Shown: positions 24,634 to 33,932 of the stretch, in pieces
Numbering within the stretch: the stretch's first letter is position 1
Layout of the letters: each line of letters starts with the position of its first letter
Source: Thermovenabulum gondwanense
Lineage (GTDB): Bacteria > Bacillota > Thermosediminibacteria > Thermosediminibacterales > Thermosediminibacteraceae
Assembly (NCBI RefSeq): GCF_001601575.1
Contig: NZ_LOHZ01000015.1
Coordinates: 62,001 to 126,000 of the forward strand
Length of the DNA stretch: 64,000 bases
Direction of reading: 5' to 3'
Notes under the pieces: generated by a model
What the model was told of the DNA's origin: nothing
The model's database searches: none
What the model saw: only the letters and a program-made list of their open reading frames with translations
Program-made: the position numbers and the translations under genes

Positions 24634-26253
24634 ATGGACTTAATTTTATACAACGGCAAAATAATCACTATGGATGGAATTTTGCCACAAGCTGAAGCTG
24701 TAGCTATTAGGGAAGGAAAAATAATAAAAGCAGGTAGTAACGGAGAAATTTTATCTTACAGGGAAAGCAATACCGAAGCGATAGATTTAAAGGGTAAGTT
24801 AGCACTTCCAGGATTTAACGACAGCCATATGCACCTTTTAAGTTTTGCGTTAAGCCTTGAAAAAGCTGATTTAAACGGATGCACTGGCATACAAGATTTA
24901 ATTCAAAGGGTGAGGGATTTTATTGAAACAAAAGGAATTAAGAAGGGAGAATGGGTTCAAGGAAGGGGATGGAATCACGAGCTTTTTTATGAAAAAAGGA
25001 TGCCCACGAGGCAGGATCTGGATAATATTTCCCGAGAACACCCCGTAATTTTGACAAGAACCTGCGGTCATATTGCGGTGGCAAATACTTATGCATTAAA
25101 GCTTGCAGGCATATTTGAAAATCCTCCCGCCGTACCGGGTGGAAGCATCGATCTGGATGAAAAGGGAATACCCACGGGAGTGCTTAGAGAAAATGCCATG
25201 GAACTTCTATACGGTAAATTGCCGCTTTACGATAAAACGAAAATAAAAAAATTGATAGTAGAAGCGGCAGAAAAGTTTATTAAATCGGGATTGACATCGG
25301 TGCAATCCGATGATTTAGAGTCAATAAAAGGTGATTTTAAAGAGATTTTAGAAGCATTTTTTGAATTGGAAGGGGAAAATAAACTTCCCATTAGAGTAAA
25401 CGAACAGGTGCTGCTACCTACTATAGAAAAACTTGAGAGATTTCTTTCCCTCGGGTTGAGGACCGGACATGGCAGCGAGTATTTTAAAATTGGTCCTTTA
25501 AAACTTTTAACCGATGGTTCTCTCGGTGGAAGAACAGCTGCTTTGACCTTCCCTTATGAGGATGATAAAGATACAAAAGGGATAGCCATATACACCCAGG
25601 ATCAGTTGGATGAGCTGGTGGAAAAAGCATATCTGAACGGAATGCAGGTGGCCTGTCACGCCATTGGAGACAGGGCGATGGAAATGGTCTTTCATTCCTA
25701 TGAAAAAGCTCTGAAAAAACTACCCAAATACGACCCGCGTTTCAGGATTATCCACTGTCAGATTACGACTGAAGAGTTAATAGAAAAATTCAGTAAATAT
25801 AAGGTAATTGCGGATATACAACCAATTTTTGTATCTTCTGATCTTTCCATTGTAGAAAAAAGAATCGGCAGGGAAAGGGCTAAGTGGACTTATAACTGGA
25901 AAACCCTTATAAAAAAAGGTGTTCCCGTTGCAGGTGGGTCGGACTGTCCTGTGGAGCCTTTTAATCCTCTTTTTGGTATATACGCTGCTGTTACAAGAAA
26001 GAATTTATCAGGATTCCCGGAAGAGGGCTGGCTGCCGGAACAAAAACTTACAGTAAAAGAGGCAGTTCATATTTTTACCATGGGCTCGGCATACTGCACT
26101 TTTGAAGAAAATATAAAGGGATCGATAACATCCGGTAAATTGGCGGATATCGCGGTGCTATCGGAAGATATTTTTGAAATTGCTCCCGATGAAATAAAAG
26201 ATGTGGAAGTAGAAATGACCATACTGAATGGGAAGATAGTTTACTGCAAATAA
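24634..26253 (+). CDS. amidohydrolase, YtcJ-like
   Basis: A 539-residue amidohydrolase of the YtcJ/amidohydrolase-3 type. It shows NDSHMHLL near residue 62 for the first metal-binding pair, a conserved GRGWNHELFYEKRMPTR near 109, CHAIGDRAM near 340 and GGSDCPVEPFNP near 435. ATG follows GGGGGAGG, 18 bp after the previous gene. YtcJ proteins are broadly annotated with few known substrates, so only the fold is claimed. Confidence 0.85.
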   Translation: MDLILYNGKIITMDGILPQAEAVAIREGKIIKAGSNGEILSYRESNTEAIDLKGKLALPGFNDSHMHLLSFALSLEKADLNGCTGIQDLIQRVRDFIETKGIKKGEWVQGRGWNHELFYEKRMPTRQDLDNISREHPVILTRTCGHIAVANTYALKLAGIFENPPAVPGGSIDLDEKGIPTGVLRENAMELLYGKLPLYDKTKIKKLIVEAAEKFIKSGLTSVQSDDLESIKGDFKEILEAFFELEGENKLPIRVNEQVLLPTIEKLERFLSLGLRTGHGSEYFKIGPLKLLTDGSLGGRTAALTFPYEDDKDTKGIAIYTQDQLDELVEKAYLNGMQVACHAIGDRAMEMVFHSYEKALKKLPKYDPRFRIIHCQITTEELIEKFSKYKVIADIQPIFVSSDLSIVEKRIGRERAKWTYNWKTLIKKGVPVAGGSDCPVEPFNPLFGIYAAVTRKNLSGFPEEGWLPEQKLTVKEAVHIFTMGSAYCTFEENIKGSITSGKLADIAVLSEDIFEIAPDEIKDVEVEMTILNGKIVYCK

Positions 26254-26307
26254 ATGCTTTTTTTGGGAATAATAAAAATAAATAGGAAAACAAAAAGGTG
26301 AGTAAAT

Positions 26308-27630
26308 ATGAAAGAAAAAAAAGAAGTAAAAGGTTTTAATGAGTTTAATTTGTCAAAAGAGGTTTTAAAAGCTATTGAAGAAATGGGATTTGAAGAGCCA
26401 ACTCCTATTCAGTACAAAACAATTCCAGAAATTCTGGAAAATAAGGATGTAATAGGGCAGGCTCAAACTGGTACGGGTAAGACCGCAGCTTTTGGAATCC
26501 CAATTATTGAAAGGGTGGATTCTTCAAAAAAAAACGCACAGGCACTAGTGCTCTGCCCCACTCGGGAATTGGCGGTTCAGGTTTCGGAAGAATTGAAACA
26601 CCTTTCTAAGTATAAAAAAGGTATAAATATAGTCCCAATTTACGGGGGTCAAGCAATAGAACGGCAGATACAGCTTCTAAAAATGGGGGTTCAAATAGTA
26701 ATTGGTACACCGGGCAGAATAATAGACCATTTAAAGAGAAAAACGTTAAAAGTCGATAATATTAAATACTTTGTTCTGGATGAGGCGGATGAAATGCTCA
26801 ATATGGGTTTTATAGAAGATGTGGAATGGATACTGGATAAAACTCCGAAGGAAAAGCAAATTGTATTATTTTCTGCAACAATGCCTCAAGAAATTTTGAT
26901 GCTCGCAAAGAAGTATCAAAAAAACCCGGTGTTTATTAAGGTGGTTCATGATGAATTAACGGTTCCGAGTGTAGAGCAAAAATATATCGAAGTCAAAGAG
27001 GAAGATAAAATAGAAGTGCTCTCAAGATTAGTAGATTTATACACTATAAAAAAAGCAATGGTATTTTGCAATACAAAGAGGAAGGTAGATGAGGTCGCTG
27101 ATTTGTTGCAGGCAAGAGGCTATTTAGCTGAAGGGCTTCACGGCGATATGAGGCAATCCCAGAGGAATAAAGTTATAGAAAAGTTTAGAAAAGGGCATTT
27201 AGAAATCCTGGTAGCTACTGATGTAGCAGCGAGAGGTCTGGATATAGAAAATGTGGAAGTGGTATTTAATTTCGACGTACCCCAGGATGTGGAGTACTAT
27301 GTGCATAGAATTGGGAGGACCGCAAGAGCAGGAAAAGAAGGTAAGGCTTATTCTTTTGTTACGAAAAAGGATTTTTATAGATTAAAGGATATACAAAAAT
27401 ATATTGGAAAGAAAATAAAATTAGAAAAAATACCTACTTTACTTGAAATAGGAGAAAAAAGGCTGGAAGAATATTTGCGATATATTCGAGCGGAAATAGA
27501 AAAAGGCGCAAATCAAAAATTGTACGATATTATTGAAAGGTTGGCTGGAACGGAATATACCACATTAGATATAGCAGCAAATTTATTAAAACTTCTTTTG
27601 GTGGAAAAAGATATTATTGTTAAAGAATAA
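26308..27630 (+). CDS. DEAD-box RNA helicase
   Basis: A 440-residue ATP-dependent RNA helicase, probably in RNA decay or ribosome assembly. Motifs in order: Q motif with PTPIQ, Walker A AQTGTGKT near residue 51, PTRELAVQ near 89, TPGR, DEAD near 154, SAT near 187 and HRIGRTARAG near 335. The C-terminal extension is short (about 80 residues) without a visible DbpA-type RNA-binding domain or RG-rich tail. It has its own AAAGGTGAG site and terminator. Confidence 0.93.
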   Translation: MKEKKEVKGFNEFNLSKEVLKAIEEMGFEEPTPIQYKTIPEILENKDVIGQAQTGTGKTAAFGIPIIERVDSSKKNAQALVLCPTRELAVQVSEELKHLSKYKKGINIVPIYGGQAIERQIQLLKMGVQIVIGTPGRIIDHLKRKTLKVDNIKYFVLDEADEMLNMGFIEDVEWILDKTPKEKQIVLFSATMPQEILMLAKKYQKNPVFIKVVHDELTVPSVEQKYIEVKEEDKIEVLSRLVDLYTIKKAMVFCNTKRKVDEVADLLQARGYLAEGLHGDMRQSQRNKVIEKFRKGHLEILVATDVAARGLDIENVEVVFNFDVPQDVEYYVHRIGRTARAGKEGKAYSFVTKKDFYRLKDIQKYIGKKIKLEKIPTLLEIGEKRLEEYLRYIRAEIEKGANQKLYDIIERLAGTEYTTLDIAANLLKLLLVEKDIIVKE

Positions 27631-27632
27631 AA

Positions 27633-27663
27633 AAAACCTGCCTTATTTGAGGCAGGTTTTTTT
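27633..27663. terminator. bidirectional terminator between helicase and hemerythrin genes
   Basis: A 10-bp stem (27633-27642 and 27651-27660, core ACCTGCC) with an 8-nt loop has A-rich and T-rich flanks, so it can end both convergent genes. Confidence 0.85.
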
Positions 27664-28054
27664 ATTCCGAGATTATTTTTTTATCCTTTTCCAGAATGTG
27701 ATTGCTTATCCAGTTTACTATAAAGTCGAGAAGTTCCGTAACATAAGCTTCCTGGTTCTGGTCGATTTTGAATATATCAATACTGTCAATTTTTTCAATG
27801 AAATCTTTGTGTTCAACCTTATGGGAAAGGAGCCTCTTGTAGCCAATCTTTTCCATGTATTCTTCTTCCGACTTAAAGTGGTATTTTGCGTAGTCTTTTA
27901 ATTCGGAAATTAATTCTATAATCTTATCGTATTTATCGAGGATAAATTCATTCTTTAAAAGGTTATAAGTATCTTCGGCAATTTCAAAAAGCCTCCTGTG
28001 CTGATTATCTATTTCGTAAATACCTACCTTATAATCATCCTTCCATTTAATCAA
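27662..28054 (-). CDS. bacteriohemerythrin
   Basis: A 130-residue four-helix diiron protein that binds O2. All expected iron ligands appear: His in DNQHRRLF near residue 19, HFKSEEEY near 59, HKVEHKDF near 77-81 and HILEKD near 118. TTG start with GGGGG upstream. In anaerobes such proteins are thought to sense or scavenge oxygen. Single gene convergent with the helicase. Confidence 0.93.
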   Translation of the reverse strand: MIKWKDDYKVGIYEIDNQHRRLFEIAEDTYNLLKNEFILDKYDKIIELISELKDYAKYHFKSEEEYMEKIGYKRLLSHKVEHKDFIEKIDSIDIFKIDQNQEAYVTELLDFIVNWISNHILEKDKKIISE

Positions 28055-28087
28055 TGTTATGCCCCCTTTTTTTATGCTTATATTTTA

Positions 28088-28117
28088 ACTATATCAGACC
28101 ATTATATAAGCTGACAA
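28088..28117 (-). promoter_or_regulatory. sigma-A promoter of the hemerythrin gene
   Basis: On the minus strand TTGTCA (-35) and TATAGT (-10) are 18 bp apart, about 35 bp before the TTG start. Confidence 0.5.
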
Positions 28118-28281
28118 TGCTTGTAGCATAAATTTTATACTTTTTAAATATTATTAATAGCGGAAACAATAAAATTAATTTTTGAACAATTAAGATTTAG
28201 AAGGAAAATTATAGTGAATATAGAAAATATAAAAATATATAAAAATTATTTTTTTATAGTAAATTATGAAAGGAGTGGAAG

Positions 28282-29868
28282 TTGGTGGAACATTACGGTT
28301 TTTTATCGGTATTACCTCCCCTGATCGCCATTTTCCTGGCTATTATTACAAAGGAAGTGCTTGTTTCGCTAACCGCAGGAATTTTTGTGGGAACTCTGAT
28401 TCTAAGCAATGGAAACTTATTTCAGGCTTTTATTTCTGCCTTCGATATTGCTTTTGAGAAAGTAGGGGATGCTTCCTGGAATGCCAGGACATTATTATAT
28501 GTATTTTTCCTTGGGGGGGTTCTGGGACTGGCGACCCGTTCGGGAGGGGCAAAGGCTTTTGCGGATTTCATAGCAAACAAAATTAAATCCAGGAAAAGCG
28601 CTCAAACTATGACCTTAGCCGCGGGACTTTTCATATTTTTTGATGATTACTTTAACTGTTTGACGGTAGGTTCTGTATTAAAGCCGGTGACCGATAAGTT
28701 CAGGGTTTCCCGGGAAAAACTGTCCTTTATTACCGATGCTACGGCAGCACCGGTTTGTATTCTTGCGCCTATTTCTACATGGGTGGCTTATATCATAGGG
28801 TTATTATCGGAACAATTTCAAAATCTGAAACTGAATAATAATGCTTTTGTGGAATTTGTCAAAACCATTCCGGTTAATTTTTACTCATGGCTTATGCTCC
28901 TGATGATAGTTGTAATAATATTTACCAAATTAGAGTACGGGCCGATGGCTAAAGCTGAAATCAGAACTATCAAGACCGGCAAGTTATATAATCCTGATAG
29001 GCTGCCGCCGCCGGGTCTTGATACAGGAGAAAAGAAAGTATCTGAAAAAGGTAAGGGCATAGATATGATTTTCCCGATAGCCGCTCTGATAATTATCGTA
29101 TTTCTTTTTATGCTCTATACGGGGGGTTACTTTGAAGGGGGGAAAAGCGTAGGAGCAGCCTTGCAATCTTCGGATTCGGTGACGGCTCTGGTGTATGGTT
29201 CCTTCCTTACTCTGGCAGTAACGGTATTGTTTTATAAAATACGAGGGGTTCTTAATATTCTGGAAGCAATGGATGCAGTGGTTGAAGGAATGAAGTCAAT
29301 GATGGTGGGGAATACGATATTGGTATTAGCCTGGATCATAGGCGGGGTTACATCAAAGCTTGGAACTGGCGCTTATGTTTCTGAAGTGGTAAAGGCATCC
29401 ATGCCGTTATGGTTGATTCCTTTTTCAGTTTTTATAGTAAGCTGTATTATGGCATTTGCTACTGGTACTTCATGGGGCACCTTCGCCGTAATGGTTCCTC
29501 TGGTGGTACCTGTGGCAGTTAGTACCAATATCAGTTTGACAATGGTTTTAGCGGCTTTGTTTAGCGGTGCTATTTTCGGAGATCATTGTTCGCCTCTTTC
29601 GGATACTACAATTTTATCGTCTACCGGTGCCGGGTGCCCTCACATCGACCATGTAAATACCCAGCTTCCCTATGCTTTGACTGCGGCCTCCTGTGCCGGA
29701 TTGGGATTCCTCCTGTTTGGAATCACAAAAAATCCAGTAATCTCTTTTATTGCGGCATTGGCAGCGATGGTAATATTAATGTTTGTCATGGGCAAAGTTA
29801 ATGCAAAACAAATTGAAGAAATTGAAAAATATATTTTGGAAATGGAGGCCGGTAAAATAAATGAATAA
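28282..29868 (+). CDS. NhaC-type Na+/H+ antiporter family transporter
   Basis: A 528-residue membrane protein with about 11-12 helices of the NhaC/IT superfamily. Characteristic segments are FFDDYFNCLTVGSV near residue 115, ATGTSWGTFAVMVPL near 393 and GDHCSPLSDTTILSS near 433. TTG start at 28282 with AAAGGAGT upstream; GTG at 28285 is the alternative. Many NhaC relatives are amino-acid or organic-acid antiporters rather than Na+/H+ pumps, and the next genes act on amino-acid-like compounds, so a substrate exchanger is possible. Confidence 0.85.
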   Translation: MVEHYGFLSVLPPLIAIFLAIITKEVLVSLTAGIFVGTLILSNGNLFQAFISAFDIAFEKVGDASWNARTLLYVFFLGGVLGLATRSGGAKAFADFIANKIKSRKSAQTMTLAAGLFIFFDDYFNCLTVGSVLKPVTDKFRVSREKLSFITDATAAPVCILAPISTWVAYIIGLLSEQFQNLKLNNNAFVEFVKTIPVNFYSWLMLLMIVVIIFTKLEYGPMAKAEIRTIKTGKLYNPDRLPPPGLDTGEKKVSEKGKGIDMIFPIAALIIIVFLFMLYTGGYFEGGKSVGAALQSSDSVTALVYGSFLTLAVTVLFYKIRGVLNILEAMDAVVEGMKSMMVGNTILVLAWIIGGVTSKLGTGAYVSEVVKASMPLWLIPFSVFIVSCIMAFATGTSWGTFAVMVPLVVPVAVSTNISLTMVLAALFSGAIFGDHCSPLSDTTILSSTGAGCPHIDHVNTQLPYALTAASCAGLGFLLFGITKNPVISFIAALAAMVILMFVMGKVNAKQIEEIEKYILEMEAGKINE

Positions 29869-29872
29869 CCGG

Positions 29873-29897
29873 GGTGCAAGGGGGCTCCCCTTGCGCC
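29873..29897 (+). terminator. GC-rich hairpin after the antiporter gene
   Basis: An 11-bp stem (29873-29883 and 29887-29897, one G-T pair) with loop GCT is followed by a short interrupted T stretch. It may be a partial terminator inside the operon. Confidence 0.5.
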
Positions 29898-29931
29898 GTT
29901 CTTTGAATGTAAATATTTTAGGAGGGATTTT

Positions 29932-31383
29932 ATGCTGTATCCTGCTGAATTCAAGTTTAGAATGAGCATGCTTGATTCAAAGGAGATCGAAATGATTCAC
30001 CAGGCAAGCTTAGAAATACTTGAAAAAACAGGGGTTTATATGCCTTTAAAAAAAGAAAGGTTGGAAGTGTTAAAAGAATATGGAGTTACCGTAAAAGAAT
30101 ATGATAAAAGAATATATTTTCCACCTAAGGTTGTGGAAGAAGCAATCGGTAAAGCGCCTAAAAATTACACCCTTTACGCCAGAAACCCCGAATATGACTT
30201 GCCCTTAGATGGACAGCACGGGTATTTGAGTTTGGATGGATGCGGTGTTCACGTAGTAGACCTGGAAACCGGTCAGGTGAGAAAATCTACGAGAGAAGAC
30301 CTTGCCCGAGCGGCTAAAGTGGCGGATTTCCTGCCCCAAATTTCCTTTTTGTGGCCCTGTGTAAGTGCCCTCGATTGCACTCCTTCGGTGCAACCACTCT
30401 ATGAACTGAAAACACTTTTTGAGAATTCCAGTAAACATATACAGGTCATGACCGCCGTAGATCCACTGAATGCAAAAGGGAGTGTAGAAATTGCAGCAAG
30501 TGTAGCAGGAGGTAAGGATGCTTTGCGGAGAAGACCAATTATCTCCAACTTTCAGTGCAGTGTAAGTCCTTTATGTTTTGAAGAAAAAAGCATGGAAGCG
30601 GCTTTCATATTTGCAGAAGCGGGAGTTCCTGTGGGTATTATGACCATGCCTATGGGAGGGGCTACAGCACCGGTAACTGTAGCGGGGAATATGGCTGTCA
30701 GTAATGCGGAAATTTTGGCAGGAATTACGGTGCTGGAACTTTTATACCCTGGAACTCCTACGTTCTACGGCTCCTGTGCTACGATGATGGATTTGAGGAC
30801 CGCCCAGATAACCTGCGGTGCGCCGGAAGATTTTTTAATGCAGGCTGCTATATGTGAAATGGCGCATTATTATAAAATCCCTGCCTGTGTCGGTACCTTT
30901 GCTACCGGTGCAAAAACCTTTAGCTGGCAATCCGGTATGGAAAATTCTATTTCATGTGCGGTAAGTGTTTGGTCCGGTGCTGACATGATATGCGGTGCGG
31001 GAATGTTAAACGGTGCTACCATTTTCTCTTTTGAACAGCTGCTTATGGATTGTGAAATTTTTGAAATTATAAGACGGTTATTTTCGGGTGCCGAAGTAAA
31101 TGCGGAAACCATAGGACTGGATGTAATAAATAAGGTGGGGCCTGGGAACAATTTTTTAATTCAAAAACATACCATGAAATTTGCAAGAAAAATGTGGATG
31201 CCCAGCCTGATACAGCGTAAGTCATATGAGGAATGGGTAAGAAATGGGAAACCTTCTCCCGAAGGGCTTGCAAAAGAAAAAGTGCTCACAATCCTTAATA
31301 GTCACCAACCTATACCCCCGAACAATCAGGAAGAGTTAAATGAGATAATAGATTATTATGAGCACTTGAGCAGGGCAATATAA
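29932..31383 (+). CDS. MttB-superfamily methyltransferase homologue without pyrrolysine
   Basis: A 483-residue protein of the trimethylamine methyltransferase (MttB) superfamily. There is no in-frame TAG, so it belongs to the non-pyrrolysine group, some members of which demethylate glycine betaine, proline betaine or carnitine onto a corrinoid protein. The family core with GGATAPVTVAGNMAVSNAE near residue 238 is visible. ATG follows GGAGGG. No corrinoid protein or MtrH-like partner is adjacent. It lies between an NhaC-type transporter and a lysine-6-dehydrogenase-like enzyme. Confidence 0.85.
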   Translation: MLYPAEFKFRMSMLDSKEIEMIHQASLEILEKTGVYMPLKKERLEVLKEYGVTVKEYDKRIYFPPKVVEEAIGKAPKNYTLYARNPEYDLPLDGQHGYLSLDGCGVHVVDLETGQVRKSTREDLARAAKVADFLPQISFLWPCVSALDCTPSVQPLYELKTLFENSSKHIQVMTAVDPLNAKGSVEIAASVAGGKDALRRRPIISNFQCSVSPLCFEEKSMEAAFIFAEAGVPVGIMTMPMGGATAPVTVAGNMAVSNAEILAGITVLELLYPGTPTFYGSCATMMDLRTAQITCGAPEDFLMQAAICEMAHYYKIPACVGTFATGAKTFSWQSGMENSISCAVSVWSGADMICGAGMLNGATIFSFEQLLMDCEIFEIIRRLFSGAEVNAETIGLDVINKVGPGNNFLIQKHTMKFARKMWMPSLIQRKSYEEWVRNGKPSPEGLAKEKVLTILNSHQPIPPNNQEELNEIIDYYEHLSRAI

Positions 31384-31411
31384 TTTCTATATTGAAAAGG
31401 AGGAAAATTTT

Positions 31412-32593
31412 ATGGGATATGTTTATGCCGTCCTCGGAGGAGGAAGGCAGGGCACTGCTGCGGCTTACGACATGGCCAAATTCGGTGATGCGGATGCGGT
31501 GTTAATTGCGGATATATCATGGGAAAATGCGGTTAAATCCTGTGACAGGGTAAATGCTCTGCTTAATAAAAAAATAGCCCAGCCCTTTAAATTGGATGTT
31601 ACGGATAGAAATAGCCTTCTGAATTTTTTAAATGAGGTGGATTCGTTTTTATCTGCAGTACCCTACTGGTACAATTTAAAGATTACCGAAGCAGCTATTG
31701 AGGCAAAAGCAAATATGTGCGACTTAGGCGGAAATACGGACTTGGTAAAAGAGCAGTTGAAATTAGACGAAAAAGCAAGAGAAGCGGGAATAGCAGTTAT
31801 ACCCGACTGCGGGCAGGTACCAGGCATGGGTACATCCTTAGCGGTATATGCAATGAGCCTTCTTGACAAGCCGGAAGAAGTATATATGTGGGATGGAGGA
31901 ATACCTCAAAACCCCATACCACCATTTAATTATATACTCACCTTTAATATTGCGGGGTTGACCAACGAGTATTACGGAACGGCAAAATTTTTAAAGGATT
32001 ATAAGGTTGTTGAAGTGCCTACCTTCAGGGAAGAAGATTACGAACTGGTAAGTTTTCCCGAACCCATTGGTGAACTAGAGGCATTTGTGACCAGCGGCGG
32101 TACGTCTACGGCTCCCTGGACCTTTGAAGGGAAAATAAAAACATTTATAAATAAAACTTTGAGACATAAAGGGCACTTCACGCAATGGAAAACTTTAATG
32201 GATTTTGGGTTCCTGGAAGAGGAACCCATAGAAATAAGGGGAGTAAGGATTTCTCCAAGAGAAGTATTGCATGCTTTGGCCGAGCCTAAATTAAAGGCCG
32301 GGGAAAAGGATAAAGATATTGTCATAGTGAGGGTCAAAGTTCTGGGAGAAAAGGACGGAAAAAAAGCCGAGGCTCTTGTAGAGGTAATTGATTATTACGA
32401 TGAAGAGACGGGATTTACTGCAATGAGCAGAACCACCGGCTGGGACGGATCCATAGTCGCAATAATGAATGCAAAGGGAATTACAAAAAGAGGCGTAAAT
32501 CCTGTGGAAATAGGTGTTCCAGCGGATGTTTTTGTAGAGGAACTGAAAAAAAGGGGAATAAATGTCACGGAGAAGGTGTCTTGCCTTACATAA
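31412..32593 (+). CDS. saccharopine/lysine-6-dehydrogenase-like oxidoreductase
   Basis: A 393-residue NAD(P)-dependent enzyme of the saccharopine dehydrogenase family. The N-terminal Rossmann motif is [15 protein letters not shown] near residue 7, and DCGQVPGMG near 134 is shared with lysine 6-dehydrogenases. These oxidatively deaminate the epsilon-amino group of lysine. The exact substrate is not shown. AAGGAGG precedes the ATG. Its 3' end overlaps the convergent methionine gamma-lyase gene by 8 bp and no terminator separates them. Confidence 0.8.
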   Translation: MGYVYAVLGGGRQGTAAAYDMAKFGDADAVLIADISWENAVKSCDRVNALLNKKIAQPFKLDVTDRNSLLNFLNEVDSFLSAVPYWYNLKITEAAIEAKANMCDLGGNTDLVKEQLKLDEKAREAGIAVIPDCGQVPGMGTSLAVYAMSLLDKPEEVYMWDGGIPQNPIPPFNYILTFNIAGLTNEYYGTAKFLKDYKVVEVPTFREEDYELVSFPEPIGELEAFVTSGGTSTAPWTFEGKIKTFINKTLRHKGHFTQWKTLMDFGFLEEEPIEIRGVRISPREVLHALAEPKLKAGEKDKDIVIVRVKVLGEKDGKKAEALVEVIDYYDEETGFTAMSRTTGWDGSIVAIMNAKGITKRGVNPVEIGVPADVFVEELKKRGINVTEKVSCLT

Positions 32594-33770
32594 GTTCGTT
32601 CTTAACTTTTTCAAGAGCCTGTTCTAAATCCGTTATAATATCCTCCACATCCTCGAGACCAACTGATAGCCTCACCAGGCCATCGGTAATTCCTGCCCTT
32701 AACCTTTCTTCTCTGGGAACCGGGGAATGTGTCATGGAAGCCGGATGCTGTATAAGGGAATCTACGCAACCCAGGCTTACTGCCAGTGCTATCAATTTTA
32801 CATTGTTCATTAAAAGCTTTCCGGCTTCTATTCCCCCTTTTAATTCAAAACTTATCATGCCACCGAAGCCATCCATTTGCTTTTTAGCTAATTCATGCTG
32901 GGGATGGGAAAAAAGGCCGGGATAATATACTTTATCTATGATCGGATGGCCCTCCAGAAACTCTGCGACTATTTGGGCATTCCGGCAATGGCGGTCCATA
33001 CGTAATCCTAAGGTTTTTATTCCTCTTAAAAGCAGCCAGGCGTCAAAGGGGCTAATAATTCCACCAATATCCTTAAGGTATGGCACCTTTATTTCAGCAA
33101 TTAATTCTTTCGGACCCACGATTATACCCGCTATGACATCGCCGTTCCCACCGATGTATTTTGTAGCGCTGTGGATTACCACATCCACTCCATGCTCAAT
33201 TGGTCTTTGCAAATAGGGTGTCATAAAGGTATTGTCCACAACCACTTTTGCTCCGACATTGTGGGCTATTTTTGCCGCTCCCCCGAGATCTACCAGTTTA
33301 AGTGTGGGATTGGCAGGGGTTTCTATATAAACGACTTTTGTGTTATGCTTTATAGCCCTCTCAAGATTTGAAAGCTCTGAAAGGTCAGCAAAAGTTACTT
33401 CTATTCCGTATTTAGGTAGAACATGGCTTAAAAAACTATGGGTACAACCGTACAAAGTGTCGTTTGCTATGATGTGATCACCCTGTTTTAACAATGTGAA
33501 TAGAACCGTAGAAATAGCTGCCATACCGGAAGCAGTGGCTATTGCCGCTTCACCGTTTTCTAAGGCCGCCATTTTTTCTTCGAGTTCGGTAACGGTGGGA
33601 TTGCCCAGTCTGGTGTATATATACCCGTGTTCTTCTCCGGCAAAGCGGCGCGCTCCCTGATCAACGTTTTCAAATACAAAAGTTGAAGTCTGGTATATGG
33701 GAGTTACGTGAGCTCCAGTAAAAGGGTCATGTTTTTGCCCCGCGTGAATGGCTTTTGTATTAAACTTCAT
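32586..33770 (-). CDS. methionine gamma-lyase
   Basis: A 394-residue PLP enzyme of the Cys/Met metabolism family that splits methionine into methanethiol, 2-oxobutyrate and ammonia. The PLP Lys is in SATKYIGGN near residue 206, and LYGCTHSF near 110 carries the Tyr and Cys typical of methionine gamma-lyase, the Cys distinguishing it from cystathionine lyases. The ATG at 33770 has GGAGGG upstream; an in-frame ATG 48 bp earlier lies at the -12 box and has no site. A sigma-54 promoter and three palindromic sites precede it, right behind the gene for a sigma-54 activator. Confidence 0.85.
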   Translation of the reverse strand: MKFNTKAIHAGQKHDPFTGAHVTPIYQTSTFVFENVDQGARRFAGEEHGYIYTRLGNPTVTELEEKMAALENGEAAIATASGMAAISTVLFTLLKQGDHIIANDTLYGCTHSFLSHVLPKYGIEVTFADLSELSNLERAIKHNTKVVYIETPANPTLKLVDLGGAAKIAHNVGAKVVVDNTFMTPYLQRPIEHGVDVVIHSATKYIGGNGDVIAGIIVGPKELIAEIKVPYLKDIGGIISPFDAWLLLRGIKTLGLRMDRHCRNAQIVAEFLEGHPIIDKVYYPGLFSHPQHELAKKQMDGFGGMISFELKGGIEAGKLLMNNVKLIALAVSLGCVDSLIQHPASMTHSPVPREERLRAGITDGLVRLSVGLEDVEDIITDLEQALEKVKNELM

Positions 33771-33813
33771 AAAAGTCCCTCCAGGATATAGTTTTATTTT
33801 TGAATTATGGATC

Positions 33814-33829
33814 TGCAAAAACCGTACCT
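33814..33829 (-). promoter_or_regulatory. sigma-54 (-24/-12) promoter of the methionine gamma-lyase gene
   Basis: Read on the minus strand, AGGTACGGTTTTTGCA has GG and GC exactly 10 nt apart and fits the consensus well. Predicted start near 33803, leader about 33 nt. Confidence 0.8.
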
Positions 33830-33857
33830 GTATCGCGGGGCTTTTATTAAAGGATAG

Positions 33858-33928
33858 TGGTAAGCAATTTTACCAAATAAGTGATAATGTGTGGTAAAAA
33901 TATTTACCCCTGGTAAAAAAAATTACCA
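33858..33928 (-). promoter_or_regulatory. three TyrR-box-like activator sites
   Basis: Three 16-bp units GGTAA-N6-TTACC stand at 33859-33874, 33893-33908 and 33912-33927. The first and third extend to TGGTAA-N6-TTACCA. They centre about 63, 97 and 116 bp upstream of the predicted start. E. coli TyrR recognises TGTAAA-N6-TTTACA, so the same geometry fits the TyrR-type HTH of the activator encoded next door. Confidence 0.8.
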
Positions 33929-33932
33929 TAAA

